Assembly (NCBI GenBank): GCA_017399105.1
Contig: JAFQEJ010000053.1
Span: 1 to 64,000 of the forward strand
DNA length: 64,000 nucleotides
Direction of reading: 5' to 3'
Origin: Clostridia bacterium
GTDB taxonomy: Bacteria > Bacillota > Clostridia > Oscillospirales > CAG-272
This document shows positions 24,652 through 32,587 of the stretch, piece after piece. Within the stretch, counting starts at the first letter, position 1; the number at the start of each line of letters is the position of its first letter. Made by a program: the position numbers and the translations under genes. The notes under the pieces were generated by a model. The model was given only the letters and a program-made list of their open reading frames with translations, had not been told where the DNA came from and searched no databases.

Positions 24652-25749
24652 ATGAAAAGAATCGGTATTGTCGGTATCGGTGCCATCAGCGGCATCTACC
24701 TTGAAAATATCACCAATATGTTCAAAGAAATCGAAATCATCGGTGTCTGCGATCTGATCCGTGAGCGCGCTGAGAATGCCGTAAAAAAGTACAACATTCC
24801 CAAGCTTTACGAAAATATGCATGAACTCTTTGCAGATTCTGAAGTCGATATCGTCCTTAATCTTACCCGTCCTTATGAGCACTATGAAGTCAGCCGTGCA
24901 GCTCTTCTTGCCGGCAAGCCTGTATACAGCGAAAAGCCGCTCGGCGCATCTCTTGAAGAAGGCAAGAAGCTGGCTGAGCTTGCAGAAGAGAAGGGACTTT
25001 GGATCGCCGGTGCACCCGATACATATATGGGCGCTGGTATCCAGACCTGCCGCAAGCTGATCGATGAAGGTGCTATCGGAACAATCGTAGGAGCAACCGC
25101 ATGCTTTGCCTGCCGCGGACATGAGAGCTGGCATCCCGATCCTGCATTTTATTATAAATATGGCGGCGGTCCCATGCTCGATATGGGTCCCTACTATATT
25201 ACAGCTCTGATCAATCTCCTTGGCGGTGTCAAGCGTCTGAACGGTATGACCCGCAAAACATTTCCCACGAGAACCATCACCAGCCAGCCTTTTAACGGAA
25301 CGGTTGTCGATGTTGATGTTCCTACAACCATTTTCGGTGTGATGGAATTTGAGTCGGGTGCAATCGGATCGATTATGACCTCCTTTGATGTTCGTGCACA
25401 TCATATGCCCATCATCGAGATCTACGGTTCCGAGGGTACACTCTGGGTACCCGATCCCAATGGCTTTGGCGGTCCTGTCAAGCTGCTCAAGGCAGGAGAA
25501 GGCGAAGTGGAGATCCCTGTTGAGTTCCCCTATCCCGGCAACTCCCGCGCGCTTGGTCTTGCAGAAATGGCAAGTGCTCTTGAAAAGGGACGCAGACCCC
25601 GCGCAAGTTATAAACAGACTCTCCATGTTCTCGAGATCATGACCGGCTTCCAGCGTGCATTTGAGACAGGTGAAACAATCACTCTTGACTCCAAGTACAC
25701 AAGAGAAGCACCCATGAAAGCAGATATGCCTGCGGGAATTCTTGACTAA
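24652..25749 (+). CDS. Gfo/Idh/MocA-family oxidoreductase
   Basis: A 365-residue NAD(P)-dependent oxidoreductase, the third gene of the Gfo/Idh-ThuA-Gfo/Idh cluster. It has the Rossmann motif GIVGIGAISG, EKPLGASLEEG with the catalytic-type Lys, and GGGPMLDMGPYYITALINL in the C-terminal domain. It is clearly different in sequence from the first Gfo/Idh enzyme (351 residues), so the two are probably not redundant. They may catalyse opposite redox steps on a glycoside. ATG 24652 follows GGGGG at 8 nt, and the in-frame TTG at 24637 was not chosen. A terminator follows at 25761-25796. Confidence 0.85.
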   Translation: MKRIGIVGIGAISGIYLENITNMFKEIEIIGVCDLIRERAENAVKKYNIPKLYENMHELFADSEVDIVLNLTRPYEHYEVSRAALLAGKPVYSEKPLGASLEEGKKLAELAEEKGLWIAGAPDTYMGAGIQTCRKLIDEGAIGTIVGATACFACRGHESWHPDPAFYYKYGGGPMLDMGPYYITALINLLGGVKRLNGMTRKTFPTRTITSQPFNGTVVDVDVPTTIFGVMEFESGAIGSIMTSFDVRAHHMPIIEIYGSEGTLWVPDPNGFGGPVKLLKAGEGEVEIPVEFPYPGNSRALGLAEMASALEKGRRPRASYKQTLHVLEIMTGFQRAFETGETITLDSKYTREAPMKADMPAGILD

Positions 25750-25760
25750 AGAAAATAAGA

Positions 25761-25796
25761 AAAAGAGATGGTATCACTTGCGGTATCATCTCTTTT
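25761..25796 (+). terminator. Terminator overlapping a downstream promoter
   Basis: AAAAGAGATG (25761-25770) pairs perfectly with CATCTCTTTT (25787-25796), extended inward by four more pairs with two G-U wobbles. The TTTT at the end serves as the tail. A -35 element for the next gene lies in the loop and right arm. Confidence 0.7.
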
Positions 25797-25806
25797 GTGA
25801 TACAAT
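25778..25806 (+). promoter_or_regulatory. Putative promoter of the CapA-like lipoprotein gene
   Basis: TTGCGG (25778-25783), a 17-bp spacer and TACAAT (25801-25806). It lies within the terminator of the previous gene and 33 nt before ATG 25839. Both hexamers are imperfect (4/6 and 5/6). Confidence 0.5.
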
Positions 25807-25838
25807 ATGGTTGAATAAATCCTAAGAGAGGCATCTGT

Positions 25839-27146
25839 ATGAGAGTTAGATTAAAATTACTGCCTGCAATTGCCGTGATGCTGCTTGTTTTTTTCGTATC
25901 CTGCAGCTCCGAGCAGGGGGATAAAGAGATCATAGATACATCATTGCGCATATCTGTACCTGCAATTGAAGAAACTGTAGCCCCCATCGAAACAGAGCTG
26001 ACTGTAACAGAAGCCGAGGTCGGCACTGTCCCCGTACAGGAAACCGAGCTTCCCGAAACAACCGACGCTCCCGAGCCCACACCAATTACCGAGGTGAGAC
26101 TCAGCTTCGCCGCGGCAGGTGATAATGTCATTCATCCCAATATTTATATGGAAGCAGCGCGAAGAGCAGTTGAGGGCGGAAGAGCCTACAATTTTAAGCC
26201 GATCTATGAGGATGTCGCCGAGTTAATCTCTCAAGCAGATATCGCATTCATCAACCAGGAGACACTCACTGCAGGTGAATCCTACGGCTATTCGGGCTAT
26301 CCCAGATTCAATTCACCGCAGGATCTCGCTTATGATCTGATTGAGCTTGGCTTCGATATCGTCAACATCGCCAATAATCACATGGCAGATAAAGGTACAC
26401 AGGGACTTGCAGATACGATCACCTTCTGGAAATCGCTCCCTGTCATGATGATCGGCGGTTATGATAATGCGGAAGATTACGACAATGTCCGAATCTATGA
26501 GGAGCAGGGCATCACTATAGCTATGCTCTCCTATACCTACGGAACAAACGGTCTTTCTATTTCTTCATCATCACCTATAAAAATTCCATATATCAAGGAT
26601 GAAGATATCATCCGACAGGTTGCACTTGCCAAGGAAGCAGCCGACCTTGTATTCGTGTCGGTTCACTGGGGAGAAGAAAATTGGTTCAAGCCCACAGAAG
26701 AGCAGAGAAGAGTTGCCAATCTCATGGCTGAACAGGGGGTAGATGTGATTATCGGTCACCATCCGCATGTTCTCCAACCGATTGAATGGATCGAGCGTCC
26801 AGACGGAGAGCGAACGTTATGTATCTATTCCCTGGGAAATATTATCTCCACCATGATGCAGGGGCAAAACATGGTCGGCGGCTTTATGACCTTTGATATC
26901 GTCAAGAATGAAGACGGTGCCCATATTGAAAATCCTATCTTTATCCCCACCGTATTCTTCTACGGCAAGAACTATTTCAGCACCCATATATACTATATGA
27001 AAGACTTCAATGAAGATCTTGCGGCGATTCACGGCACTCAGGTATACGGATATCTCGACACCTATGAAGAACTTATCAGCTATGTGGAAAAGAACATCGC
27101 CGAAGATTTTCTGCCCGAAATTTACACATCATATCAAGGAGAATAA
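25839..27146 (+). CDS. CapA/PgsA-family lipoprotein (metallophosphatase-like)
   Basis: A 435-residue exported lipoprotein. The signal peptide ends in the lipobox FVSC, with Cys at residue 23. A Thr/Glu/Pro-rich linker (about residues 30-85) tethers a PGA_cap domain: FAAAGDNVIHPNI, FINQETLTAG, FDIVNIANNHMADKG, VSVHWGEEN and IGHHPHVLQPIEW. The His, Asn and Asp residues follow the calcineurin-like metallophosphoesterase pattern. Relatives take part in poly-gamma-glutamate capsule synthesis or act as surface hydrolases. No capB/capC partners are in the window, so capsule synthesis should not be assumed. Its stop is directly before the HAD gene start. Confidence 0.85.
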   Translation: MRVRLKLLPAIAVMLLVFFVSCSSEQGDKEIIDTSLRISVPAIEETVAPIETELTVTEAEVGTVPVQETELPETTDAPEPTPITEVRLSFAAAGDNVIHPNIYMEAARRAVEGGRAYNFKPIYEDVAELISQADIAFINQETLTAGESYGYSGYPRFNSPQDLAYDLIELGFDIVNIANNHMADKGTQGLADTITFWKSLPVMMIGGYDNAEDYDNVRIYEEQGITIAMLSYTYGTNGLSISSSSPIKIPYIKDEDIIRQVALAKEAADLVFVSVHWGEENWFKPTEEQRRVANLMAEQGVDVIIGHHPHVLQPIEWIERPDGERTLCIYSLGNIISTMMQGQNMVGGFMTFDIVKNEDGAHIENPIFIPTVFFYGKNYFSTHIYYMKDFNEDLAAIHGTQVYGYLDTYEELISYVEKNIAEDFLPEIYTSYQGE

Positions 27147-27147
27147 C

Positions 27148-27906
27148 ATGAAAATTATCGCAAGCGACTTTGACGGTACACTCATTCACCACGGTGTCAT
27201 ATCTGACGCAGACCGCGCTGCAATTAACCGTTTTCGCGCAGAAGGGAATATCTTCCTTGTAATCACAGGCCGTGGTTATCCGTCAATTTACCGCGAAATG
27301 AAAGCAAGAAATATGCATTACGACTACCTGATCGGTCATAATGGCTGTACTATATATGATAAGTACGGTGATCTTTGCTATGAAGCCAAAGCGGACGGGA
27401 CAATTCTTCCTGAATTGCTCTCTATGTTCATAGAGCATAACGGGCACAGCTCTGCATTCGGACGTCAGCTTCACCGTTATGAAATATCGGAATCTCCCAA
27501 AGAGCCTCATATGGAAACGAGCTATATCCGCTTTGAAGAAGTGAAGAACTATCCCTGCTTTAATCAGGCTGATGCTTATTTTGACAGCGAAGAAATTGCT
27601 GTTTCGCTCAGCCGAGAAATAGATCGCTGCTTTGAAGGGAAAATCACATCTCATGTGAACGGAATCAATATCAACTCGGTGCCTTACGGTGTCAGCAAAT
27701 CCAGCGGTCTTGAAGCAATCTGCAGTCTTACAGGCGTCGCTCACGAAGACTGTATCGCCATTGGCGACGATTTCAACGATATTGAAATGATCCGCGATTT
27801 CAACGGCGTAACACTGCCAAACGGCCGCGATGCAGTAAAAAACACTGCTCGAAAGGTCGTTGCCGGAATCTTCGAGCTTGTGGAAGAAATGATCGGAAAG
27901 GAATAA
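27148..27906 (+). CDS. HAD-superfamily phosphatase (Cof type)
   Basis: A 252-residue cytoplasmic phosphatase of HAD subfamily IIB. Motif I is ASDFDGTL at residues 5-12, with Asp7 the likely nucleophile and Asp9 the acid. Motif II lies in LVITGRGYPS. The C-terminal motif IV is AIGDDFNDIEMI. A cap domain lies between. Substrates of this class are sugar phosphates or flavin precursors, and none can be chosen. ATG 27148 has AAGGAG 6 nt upstream and begins right after the CapA-like stop codon, so the two are probably co-transcribed together with the following PHP gene. Confidence 0.88.
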   Translation: MKIIASDFDGTLIHHGVISDADRAAINRFRAEGNIFLVITGRGYPSIYREMKARNMHYDYLIGHNGCTIYDKYGDLCYEAKADGTILPELLSMFIEHNGHSSAFGRQLHRYEISESPKEPHMETSYIRFEEVKNYPCFNQADAYFDSEEIAVSLSREIDRCFEGKITSHVNGININSVPYGVSKSSGLEAICSLTGVAHEDCIAIGDDFNDIEMIRDFNGVTLPNGRDAVKNTARKVVAGIFELVEEMIGKE

Positions 27907-27910
27907 AAAA

Positions 27911-28741
27911 ATGCGTTACATCATTGATCACGACCTGCATAATCACAGTTATCTTTCACCCTGTTCACGGGGCGACTCGCGTCAAACAAGAGAAGCCATC
28001 TTTGCTTATGGTATGACGAACGGCTACAAGCTTCTCGCTCTCACCGATCATGGATGGGACGATAAGGTAGATGACAAAGGCGCCCGTGGCTGGCATGCCA
28101 ATACCATGAATCATCTCCGTGAGAATCTTCCGCTTCCTCAGGCAAAAGATCTGAAATTCATCCTCGGCTGTGAAATCGATATGAACCGCCACGGTATCAT
28201 CGGACTTTCACCCGAAGAACAGGAGAATTTTGAATATTTCATCATCTCTGTCAGCCACCTTAATCTGACTCACTTTACCATTGATCCCGAGCAGGTAGGT
28301 TCAGACGCAGCTTCACGCAAGGAATATTACAAAATGCGTCTCCATATGGTGCTCGATAATGATAGCCTCCCCTTCCATAAAATCGGACTCGCGCACTTTA
28401 CCACAGGAAATATATGCAACGCAGATCTTTTCGGATGTATTTCACTCTTCACTGACGAAGAACTGCGAGAAATCTTCAGCAAGGTTGCTGCGAGAGGGAT
28501 GGGTGTTGAGCTGAATTTTCCCGCAATCAGTTATAATGACGAGCAGCTTGCCGTTATCCTTCGTCCCTTCAGAACTGCAAAGGAATGCGGATGCAAATTC
28601 TATCTCGGCGGCGACTCACATAATCCCGAGCCCTTCCGTACAAGAAAGCAAAATTTTGAAAAGATTATCGAACTGCTCGAGCTCGAGGAAAGCGACAAGT
28701 GGGAATTTGTAATCCGCATGATCGAATCATTGGGTGAATAA
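27911..28741 (+). CDS. PHP-domain phosphoesterase
   Basis: A 276-residue metal-dependent phosphoesterase of the PHP family, as in histidinol phosphatase HisK and YcdX-like enzymes. The metal-binding residues are recognisable: HDLHNHSYLSPCSRG at the N-terminus, ALTDHGWDD, the Glu in LGCEIDMNRHG, VSHLN, GLAHF, and the final GGDSHNPEPF. No histidine biosynthesis genes are near, so a specific histidinol phosphatase call is not supported. It follows the HAD gene by 4 nt. A multi-hairpin element begins within 3 nt of its stop. Confidence 0.82.
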   Translation: MRYIIDHDLHNHSYLSPCSRGDSRQTREAIFAYGMTNGYKLLALTDHGWDDKVDDKGARGWHANTMNHLRENLPLPQAKDLKFILGCEIDMNRHGIIGLSPEEQENFEYFIISVSHLNLTHFTIDPEQVGSDAASRKEYYKMRLHMVLDNDSLPFHKIGLAHFTTGNICNADLFGCISLFTDEELREIFSKVAARGMGVELNFPAISYNDEQLAVILRPFRTAKECGCKFYLGGDSHNPEPFRTRKQNFEKIIELLELEESDKWEFVIRMIESLGE

Positions 28742-28743
28742 AA

Positions 28744-28903
28744 AAGGGACTGTCGCATGCAAATGCGACAGTCCCTTGAATATTGATTTTGACGGTCAAA
28801 GACCGCCATTCCAGGGCGTTTTACGCCCTGGAACCAATCAATATACGCCACAAAATCGAAAATTTTGTGGCTTGGCTGTTGCAAATTTTCATTTGCAACA
28901 GCC
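28744..28903. repeat. Five-hairpin palindromic element
   Basis: Almost all 160 nt are involved in self-complementary arms. The arms are 28744-28758 with 28763-28777, 28793-28797 with 28801-28805, 28809-28819 with 28823-28833, 28848-28856 with 28862-28870, and 28874-28886 with 28891-28903. In addition ATATTGATT (28780-28788) pairs with AATCAATAT (28836-28844) and encloses hairpins two and three as a three-way junction. It lies between converging genes (PHP and DUF1836) and surely ends transcription from at least one side through the 15-bp first stem. The number and tight packing of arms exceed what a terminator needs. It may be a MITE- or REP-like interspersed repeat or a structured RNA. Confidence 0.65.
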
Positions 28904-28906
28904 CCT

Positions 28907-29440
28907 TTATTGATTATTCTGTTCTTCTCTGATTTTTTTCAGAATTTTCACCGATTTTTCAAGATATATCTTATGAACAGTAGCAACAACCGTATTGCGA
29001 AGCATGGTTTTCATCTCATAATTCTTCACGCTGATTTGCTGGGAATTGTCTTTTAAGCCGAATGTAAGTGTCAGAATATCCTCGAACTCTCGACAGAAAT
29101 AACTGTATGCATCGACACCGGTATAGCTTGTTTTCTGCATGTCGATCATCAACTGGATATCTTCCAGCGAAAGAACACTCTTTGCAATGGCGATGTAGAT
29201 CAGATATGCAATCTGCTCACGGCTGTATTGCTTCTTGATGGGATTAGCAATCAACTTGCGTTTAACATAATTGCTGATCATAGAGCTCGTGATGGTGATA
29301 CCGTCAAGAGGCGCCAAAATACCTGAAATGTATTTGGTAGTCTGTTCGAGAAACAATCCCACATCGGGAATTTCATTGTATTTAGGCAGTCTGAAATCGG
29401 CAATGCCGATAATCATTTCGTCTCTTAATTTATTTTCCAT
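28907..29440 (-). CDS. DUF1836-domain protein
   Basis: A 177-residue cytoplasmic protein that matches the DUF1836 family of Firmicutes. It has an N-terminal helical region resembling a helix-turn-helix (ITSSMISNYVKRKLI, then QYSREQIAYLIYIAIAK), followed by an all-helical C-terminus. A MerR-like DNA-binding role has been suggested for such proteins, but no function is established. ATG 29440 has GGAG 10 nt upstream. The ATG at 29449 is too close to it. It is divergent from degV, with separate promoters at 29499-29527 and 29557-29585. Confidence 0.75.
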   Translation of the reverse strand: MENKLRDEMIIGIADFRLPKYNEIPDVGLFLEQTTKYISGILAPLDGITITSSMISNYVKRKLIANPIKKQYSREQIAYLIYIAIAKSVLSLEDIQLMIDMQKTSYTGVDAYSYFCREFEDILTLTFGLKDNSQQISVKNYEMKTMLRNTVVATVHKIYLEKSVKILKKIREEQNNQ

Positions 29441-29498
29441 AATAAACATACTCCGATTTAATTTGGGATAATAATATAAAATACATGATAATGATTAT

Positions 29499-29527
29499 AT
29501 TATATATCAAATTATTATAAAAAGCAA
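29499..29527 (-). promoter_or_regulatory. Promoter of the DUF1836 gene
   Basis: On the minus strand TTGCTT (29522-29527), a 17-bp spacer and TATAAT (29499-29504), with a second overlapping TATAAT 5 bp downstream. Confidence 0.65.
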
Positions 29528-29556
29528 GAATCTTTTTATCGGTTATCAAATAACTC

Positions 29557-29585
29557 TTGACGGGATAATAAAAACAATGTATAAT
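29557..29585 (+). promoter_or_regulatory. Promoter of the DegV-family gene
   Basis: TTGACG (29557-29562), a 17-bp spacer and TATAAT (29580-29585), 42 nt before ATG 29627. Confidence 0.75.
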
Positions 29586-29626
29586 ATAGAGGTCAAATCG
29601 AAAAAATACTTTGAACGGAGACAATT

Positions 29627-30460
29627 ATGAGCTTTAAAATCGTTGCCGATTCTTCATCGAACCTTTATTATGTTGATAAATACGACTATTCCTTTGTGCC
29701 GCTTAAAATCAATTGCGAGGGGCACGAATTTGTTGATACCCCCTCGCTCGATATTGCTGAAATGAACAGAGTTCTATATGAAACGAAAAGCCGTTCGGGT
29801 ACCTCCTGCCCCAATTCGCAGGAATGGCTTGATGCGTTCAACGGTGCGTCTGAGGTGTTCGCTGTCACAATAACAAGCAAACTTTCGGGCAGCTATGCAG
29901 CAGCAAAGGTGGCTGCGGATGAATACAAAGCAGTAAACGCAGCCGTCAAGATCTGCGTATTTGATTCACTGTCCACAGGTCCGGAGATGTGTCTGATTAT
30001 TGAAAAAATTATTGAATGTGATAAAAAAGGAATGTCCTTCGAGGAAACCGAAGCTGTTGTTCGTGAATATATAAAGCATACTCATTTGCTGTTTTCGCTG
30101 AAATCTATGAATAACCTTGCCAGAAACGGCCGCATTTCGATGGCAAAGGCGAAGATTGCAGGTGTACTTGGAATCCGCGCCATCGGTATTGCATCAGAGA
30201 TCGGAACGCTCGAAATGCTTCATAAATGCAGAGGCGAAGCGAAAAATCTTGAAACCATTCTGCAGTCAATGATCGATACCGGATATGAAGGCGCCAGAGC
30301 AATCATCAGCCACTGCTTCAACATTGAGGCAGCTGAAAAATTAAAAGCTTTAATTGTCGAAAAATTTCGTAAAGCAAAGGTTGAAATAACTAAAACCGGC
30401 GGACTTTGCAGCTTTTATGCAGAAGATGGCGGTTTGCTTATCGGATACGAATGTAAATAA
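29627..30460 (+). CDS. DegV-family fatty-acid-binding protein
   Basis: A 277-residue DegV-family protein. Members bind a fatty acid between two alpha/beta domains, and some (FakB) present it to the kinase FakA. The family landmarks are IVADSSSNLY at the N-terminus, the TSCPNSQEW segment (canonical Thr-Ser-Gln-Pro-Ser), ITSKLSGSYAAA, FDSLSTG and SLKSMNNLARNGRIS. No fakA is in the window. It stands alone between a promoter at 29557 and a bidirectional terminator at 30466. Confidence 0.9.
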   Translation: MSFKIVADSSSNLYYVDKYDYSFVPLKINCEGHEFVDTPSLDIAEMNRVLYETKSRSGTSCPNSQEWLDAFNGASEVFAVTITSKLSGSYAAAKVAADEYKAVNAAVKICVFDSLSTGPEMCLIIEKIIECDKKGMSFEETEAVVREYIKHTHLLFSLKSMNNLARNGRISMAKAKIAGVLGIRAIGIASEIGTLEMLHKCRGEAKNLETILQSMIDTGYEGARAIISHCFNIEAAEKLKALIVEKFRKAKVEITKTGGLCSFYAEDGGLLIGYECK

Positions 30461-30465
30461 AGAAC

Positions 30466-30506
30466 ATATGGGCATGAAGAGTGAAAAACGTCATGCCCAT
30501 ATAGTT
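30466..30506. terminator. Bidirectional terminator
   Basis: ATATGGGCATGA (30466-30477) pairs with TCATGCCCATAT (30491-30502), followed by GTTTTATTT on the plus strand. It lies between the converging degV and GH127 genes. Confidence 0.85.
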
Positions 30507-32393
30507 TTATTTACCGTATTCTTTTGTCTTCATCCAGATTGCCATTTTGGATTTCTCATCCCATGTTTTTCCTGCTGAGGAGCAATCGCATACTGTCAGT
30601 ACCCCTCCATCTGCAGTAGGAAGATTGAGCGTAACAAGTGTATCGAAATCTGCCCCATCAGAGAGGAAAGCATCAACATACTTATTCTTGTCGCAGAGTA
30701 TTTCTCGTGCTTCATCCACATTATCATGCAGCCTTGCATCACGCGCCATAACGAGGGGACCGCGTCTGATGGCACAGTGATTTGCCGCGTCCGAATCATC
30801 GGGGAGCGATACTGATTTGATCATTTTCGTTCGCATATCAAGATCGATCTCTATGCGTGCAGGTGTAGTCCAAACACGCAGAATTTTCAGATAACTGTTG
30901 TTTTTCACGCGCTCAACGGGGACTCCGTCGATTGAAACGGTTGTCTCAGCACTCCAACGCGGAATACGCAGATAAAGTGCCGTTGGCTGTTCTGATTCAC
31001 AGGTCACACCGATTACAATTCTGCCCGATTTCGGATAATCGGTATCAATAATCATCGCAAAAGGATGTCCGTCGGGAGAGTAGGTATTAATTCTCGCCTT
31101 TGAGTAGAAATTCACCACGATGCCTTTTGCGGCAGACATCACTGCATTTTTAAAATATACCGCCGGACCAGCAGAACCGATGCAGGCACAGCATCCGTAG
31201 AAACGGTTTCCTTCAATCGTTTTCTGACCGCCGACTGAACGTCCGCGAATACCTGCTCTTGTTGGTGTATAGCTATCGAAAGGAAGACCGCCATTATGCT
31301 GAACATCTTCAGTGTTGATCGATCCGCGAATAGCATTCAATGCTGCGGTTTCAATCTGATCCGCGAACACACTGTCACCGGTTAGAGCCAGCATTGCTGA
31401 ACAGAGCTTCATCCATGTGACAGTCACGCAGGTTTCCTGCATAATATCATCGATTTTGGAGGAGAACTGCATCATTTTTGCATTGTTGAAGAATTCGCCC
31501 TCGCATCCTGCGCTGCCGATGATGGTAACCTCGGTTTTAATGATTGAATTTACGAAATTCAACACAGCGATACGATATTTTTCAACCCGTGAAACGCGGT
31601 AAAATTCGAGAATGCCCTCAAAGTAGGACATAATCTCATATGCCTTTCTGACAGGAAGCTGATAGGGGGCAAGATTGTTTTCATAAGCGGTTTCCCAGAG
31701 ATTCAACCCGTCACAGCCGCCGCAGTTGACAAGATAGGAGGAAAAATCCAGGTATTTGTTCTTGCCGGTGGTATTGTAAAGCCGCATCATCGGTTCAAGA
31801 ATCGAGCTGGAGTTGACACCGCCCCAGAAGTTTGATGTTTTGACAATGGGGAGCTTACCTTGATTTTCATATCCGATTCGTGAGATGATGTAGTCCGCAT
31901 GACGCGATATCGCTTCAATAATGCGTTTTTTTAACACTTCATCGCGACAGATTTCCCAGTAGTATTGGAATCCCAGCATGACATATTTACGTCCCCAAAG
32001 ATCCCAACCCGAAAATTCAACCTCTTTTGAATAGGTGGAGAAGCGTCCGTCCTCATCCTGTGCGCTCAGCATATCGATGATCGTATCAGTCAGTGTTGCA
32101 TAAAGCTGCTCATCATTGGTGACCTGATAGGTAAAGCAAGCGCCGCGCATCATTTTGCCCCAATACTCACATCTCCATCCTCTGTCGTGATCATCGGGAG
32201 TGCCGCGAAACTGCTCTACAAAGAGAGCCCAGAGCGGTGCATCAAGAAGCTGTTTTTTCTTGATGAAATTAACCGTATCCATGTATACGCCTTCGTAAGT
32301 GTAGTGTGTGCAGGGAAGCTCGAAAAGTTTGTCTGTAGCGCGTCTGCTATAATAGGGACTGCCTTTTTTTGTTACATCCTCAATAATGCTCAA
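30507..32393 (-). CDS. GH127/DUF1680-family glycoside hydrolase
   Basis: A 628-residue (alpha/alpha)6-barrel enzyme of the GH127 group (beta-L-arabinofuranosidases and relatives). The catalytic site uses a zinc-bound Cys as nucleophile and a Glu. The relevant stretches are IMQETCVTVTWMKL (Glu and a zinc Cys) and NRFYGCCACIGSAG (the Cys pair). No signal peptide is seen, so the substrate is an imported oligosaccharide. The start is a TTG at 32393, 8 nt after GGAGG. The longer in-frame ATG starts at 32408 and 32447 are less likely, as the first lies upstream of that ribosome binding site and the second lies next to the -10 element. Arabinofuranoside is the best guess, but related families cleave other sugars. 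Confidence 0.82.
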   Translation of the reverse strand: MSIIEDVTKKGSPYYSRRATDKLFELPCTHYTYEGVYMDTVNFIKKKQLLDAPLWALFVEQFRGTPDDHDRGWRCEYWGKMMRGACFTYQVTNDEQLYATLTDTIIDMLSAQDEDGRFSTYSKEVEFSGWDLWGRKYVMLGFQYYWEICRDEVLKKRIIEAISRHADYIISRIGYENQGKLPIVKTSNFWGGVNSSSILEPMMRLYNTTGKNKYLDFSSYLVNCGGCDGLNLWETAYENNLAPYQLPVRKAYEIMSYFEGILEFYRVSRVEKYRIAVLNFVNSIIKTEVTIIGSAGCEGEFFNNAKMMQFSSKIDDIMQETCVTVTWMKLCSAMLALTGDSVFADQIETAALNAIRGSINTEDVQHNGGLPFDSYTPTRAGIRGRSVGGQKTIEGNRFYGCCACIGSAGPAVYFKNAVMSAAKGIVVNFYSKARINTYSPDGHPFAMIIDTDYPKSGRIVIGVTCESEQPTALYLRIPRWSAETTVSIDGVPVERVKNNSYLKILRVWTTPARIEIDLDMRTKMIKSVSLPDDSDAANHCAIRRGPLVMARDARLHDNVDEAREILCDKNKYVDAFLSDGADFDTLVTLNLPTADGGVLTVCDCSSAGKTWDEKSKMAIWMKTKEYGK

Positions 32394-32447
32394 AGTCAAC
32401 ACCTCCATTATCAAAGGTGAAATTACTCTTTCACCGTATCTACCCAC

Positions 32448-32476
32448 ATAATATCATAAAATTACCCATAGGTCAA
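32448..32476 (-). promoter_or_regulatory. Promoter of the GH127 gene
   Basis: On the minus strand TTGACC (32471-32476), a 17-bp spacer and TATTAT (32448-32453). Its position supports the start at 32393 over those further upstream. Confidence 0.7.
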
Positions 32477-32504
32477 TACTTTTCTATCGATTGCTTTCAC
32501 GCTC

Positions 32505-32533
32505 TTGATTTTACAAGATAAATGTGGTATACT
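32505..32533 (+). promoter_or_regulatory. Promoter of the gpsA-like gene
   Basis: TTGATT (32505-32510), a 17-bp spacer and TATACT (32528-32533), about 55 nt before the TTG start at 32588. Probably drives the following plus-strand genes to 37173. Confidence 0.7.
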
Positions 32534-32587
32534 AATACTGTATAAATATTTTTTATCTTAATTTTGAAAGGCTGTTGTTAAAGAATC

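Noticed and set aside
24514-25626. Minus-strand open frame of 370 codons opposite the second Gfo/Idh gene
   Set aside because: Shadow frame. The plus strand has a ribosome binding site, the Rossmann motif and operon spacing.
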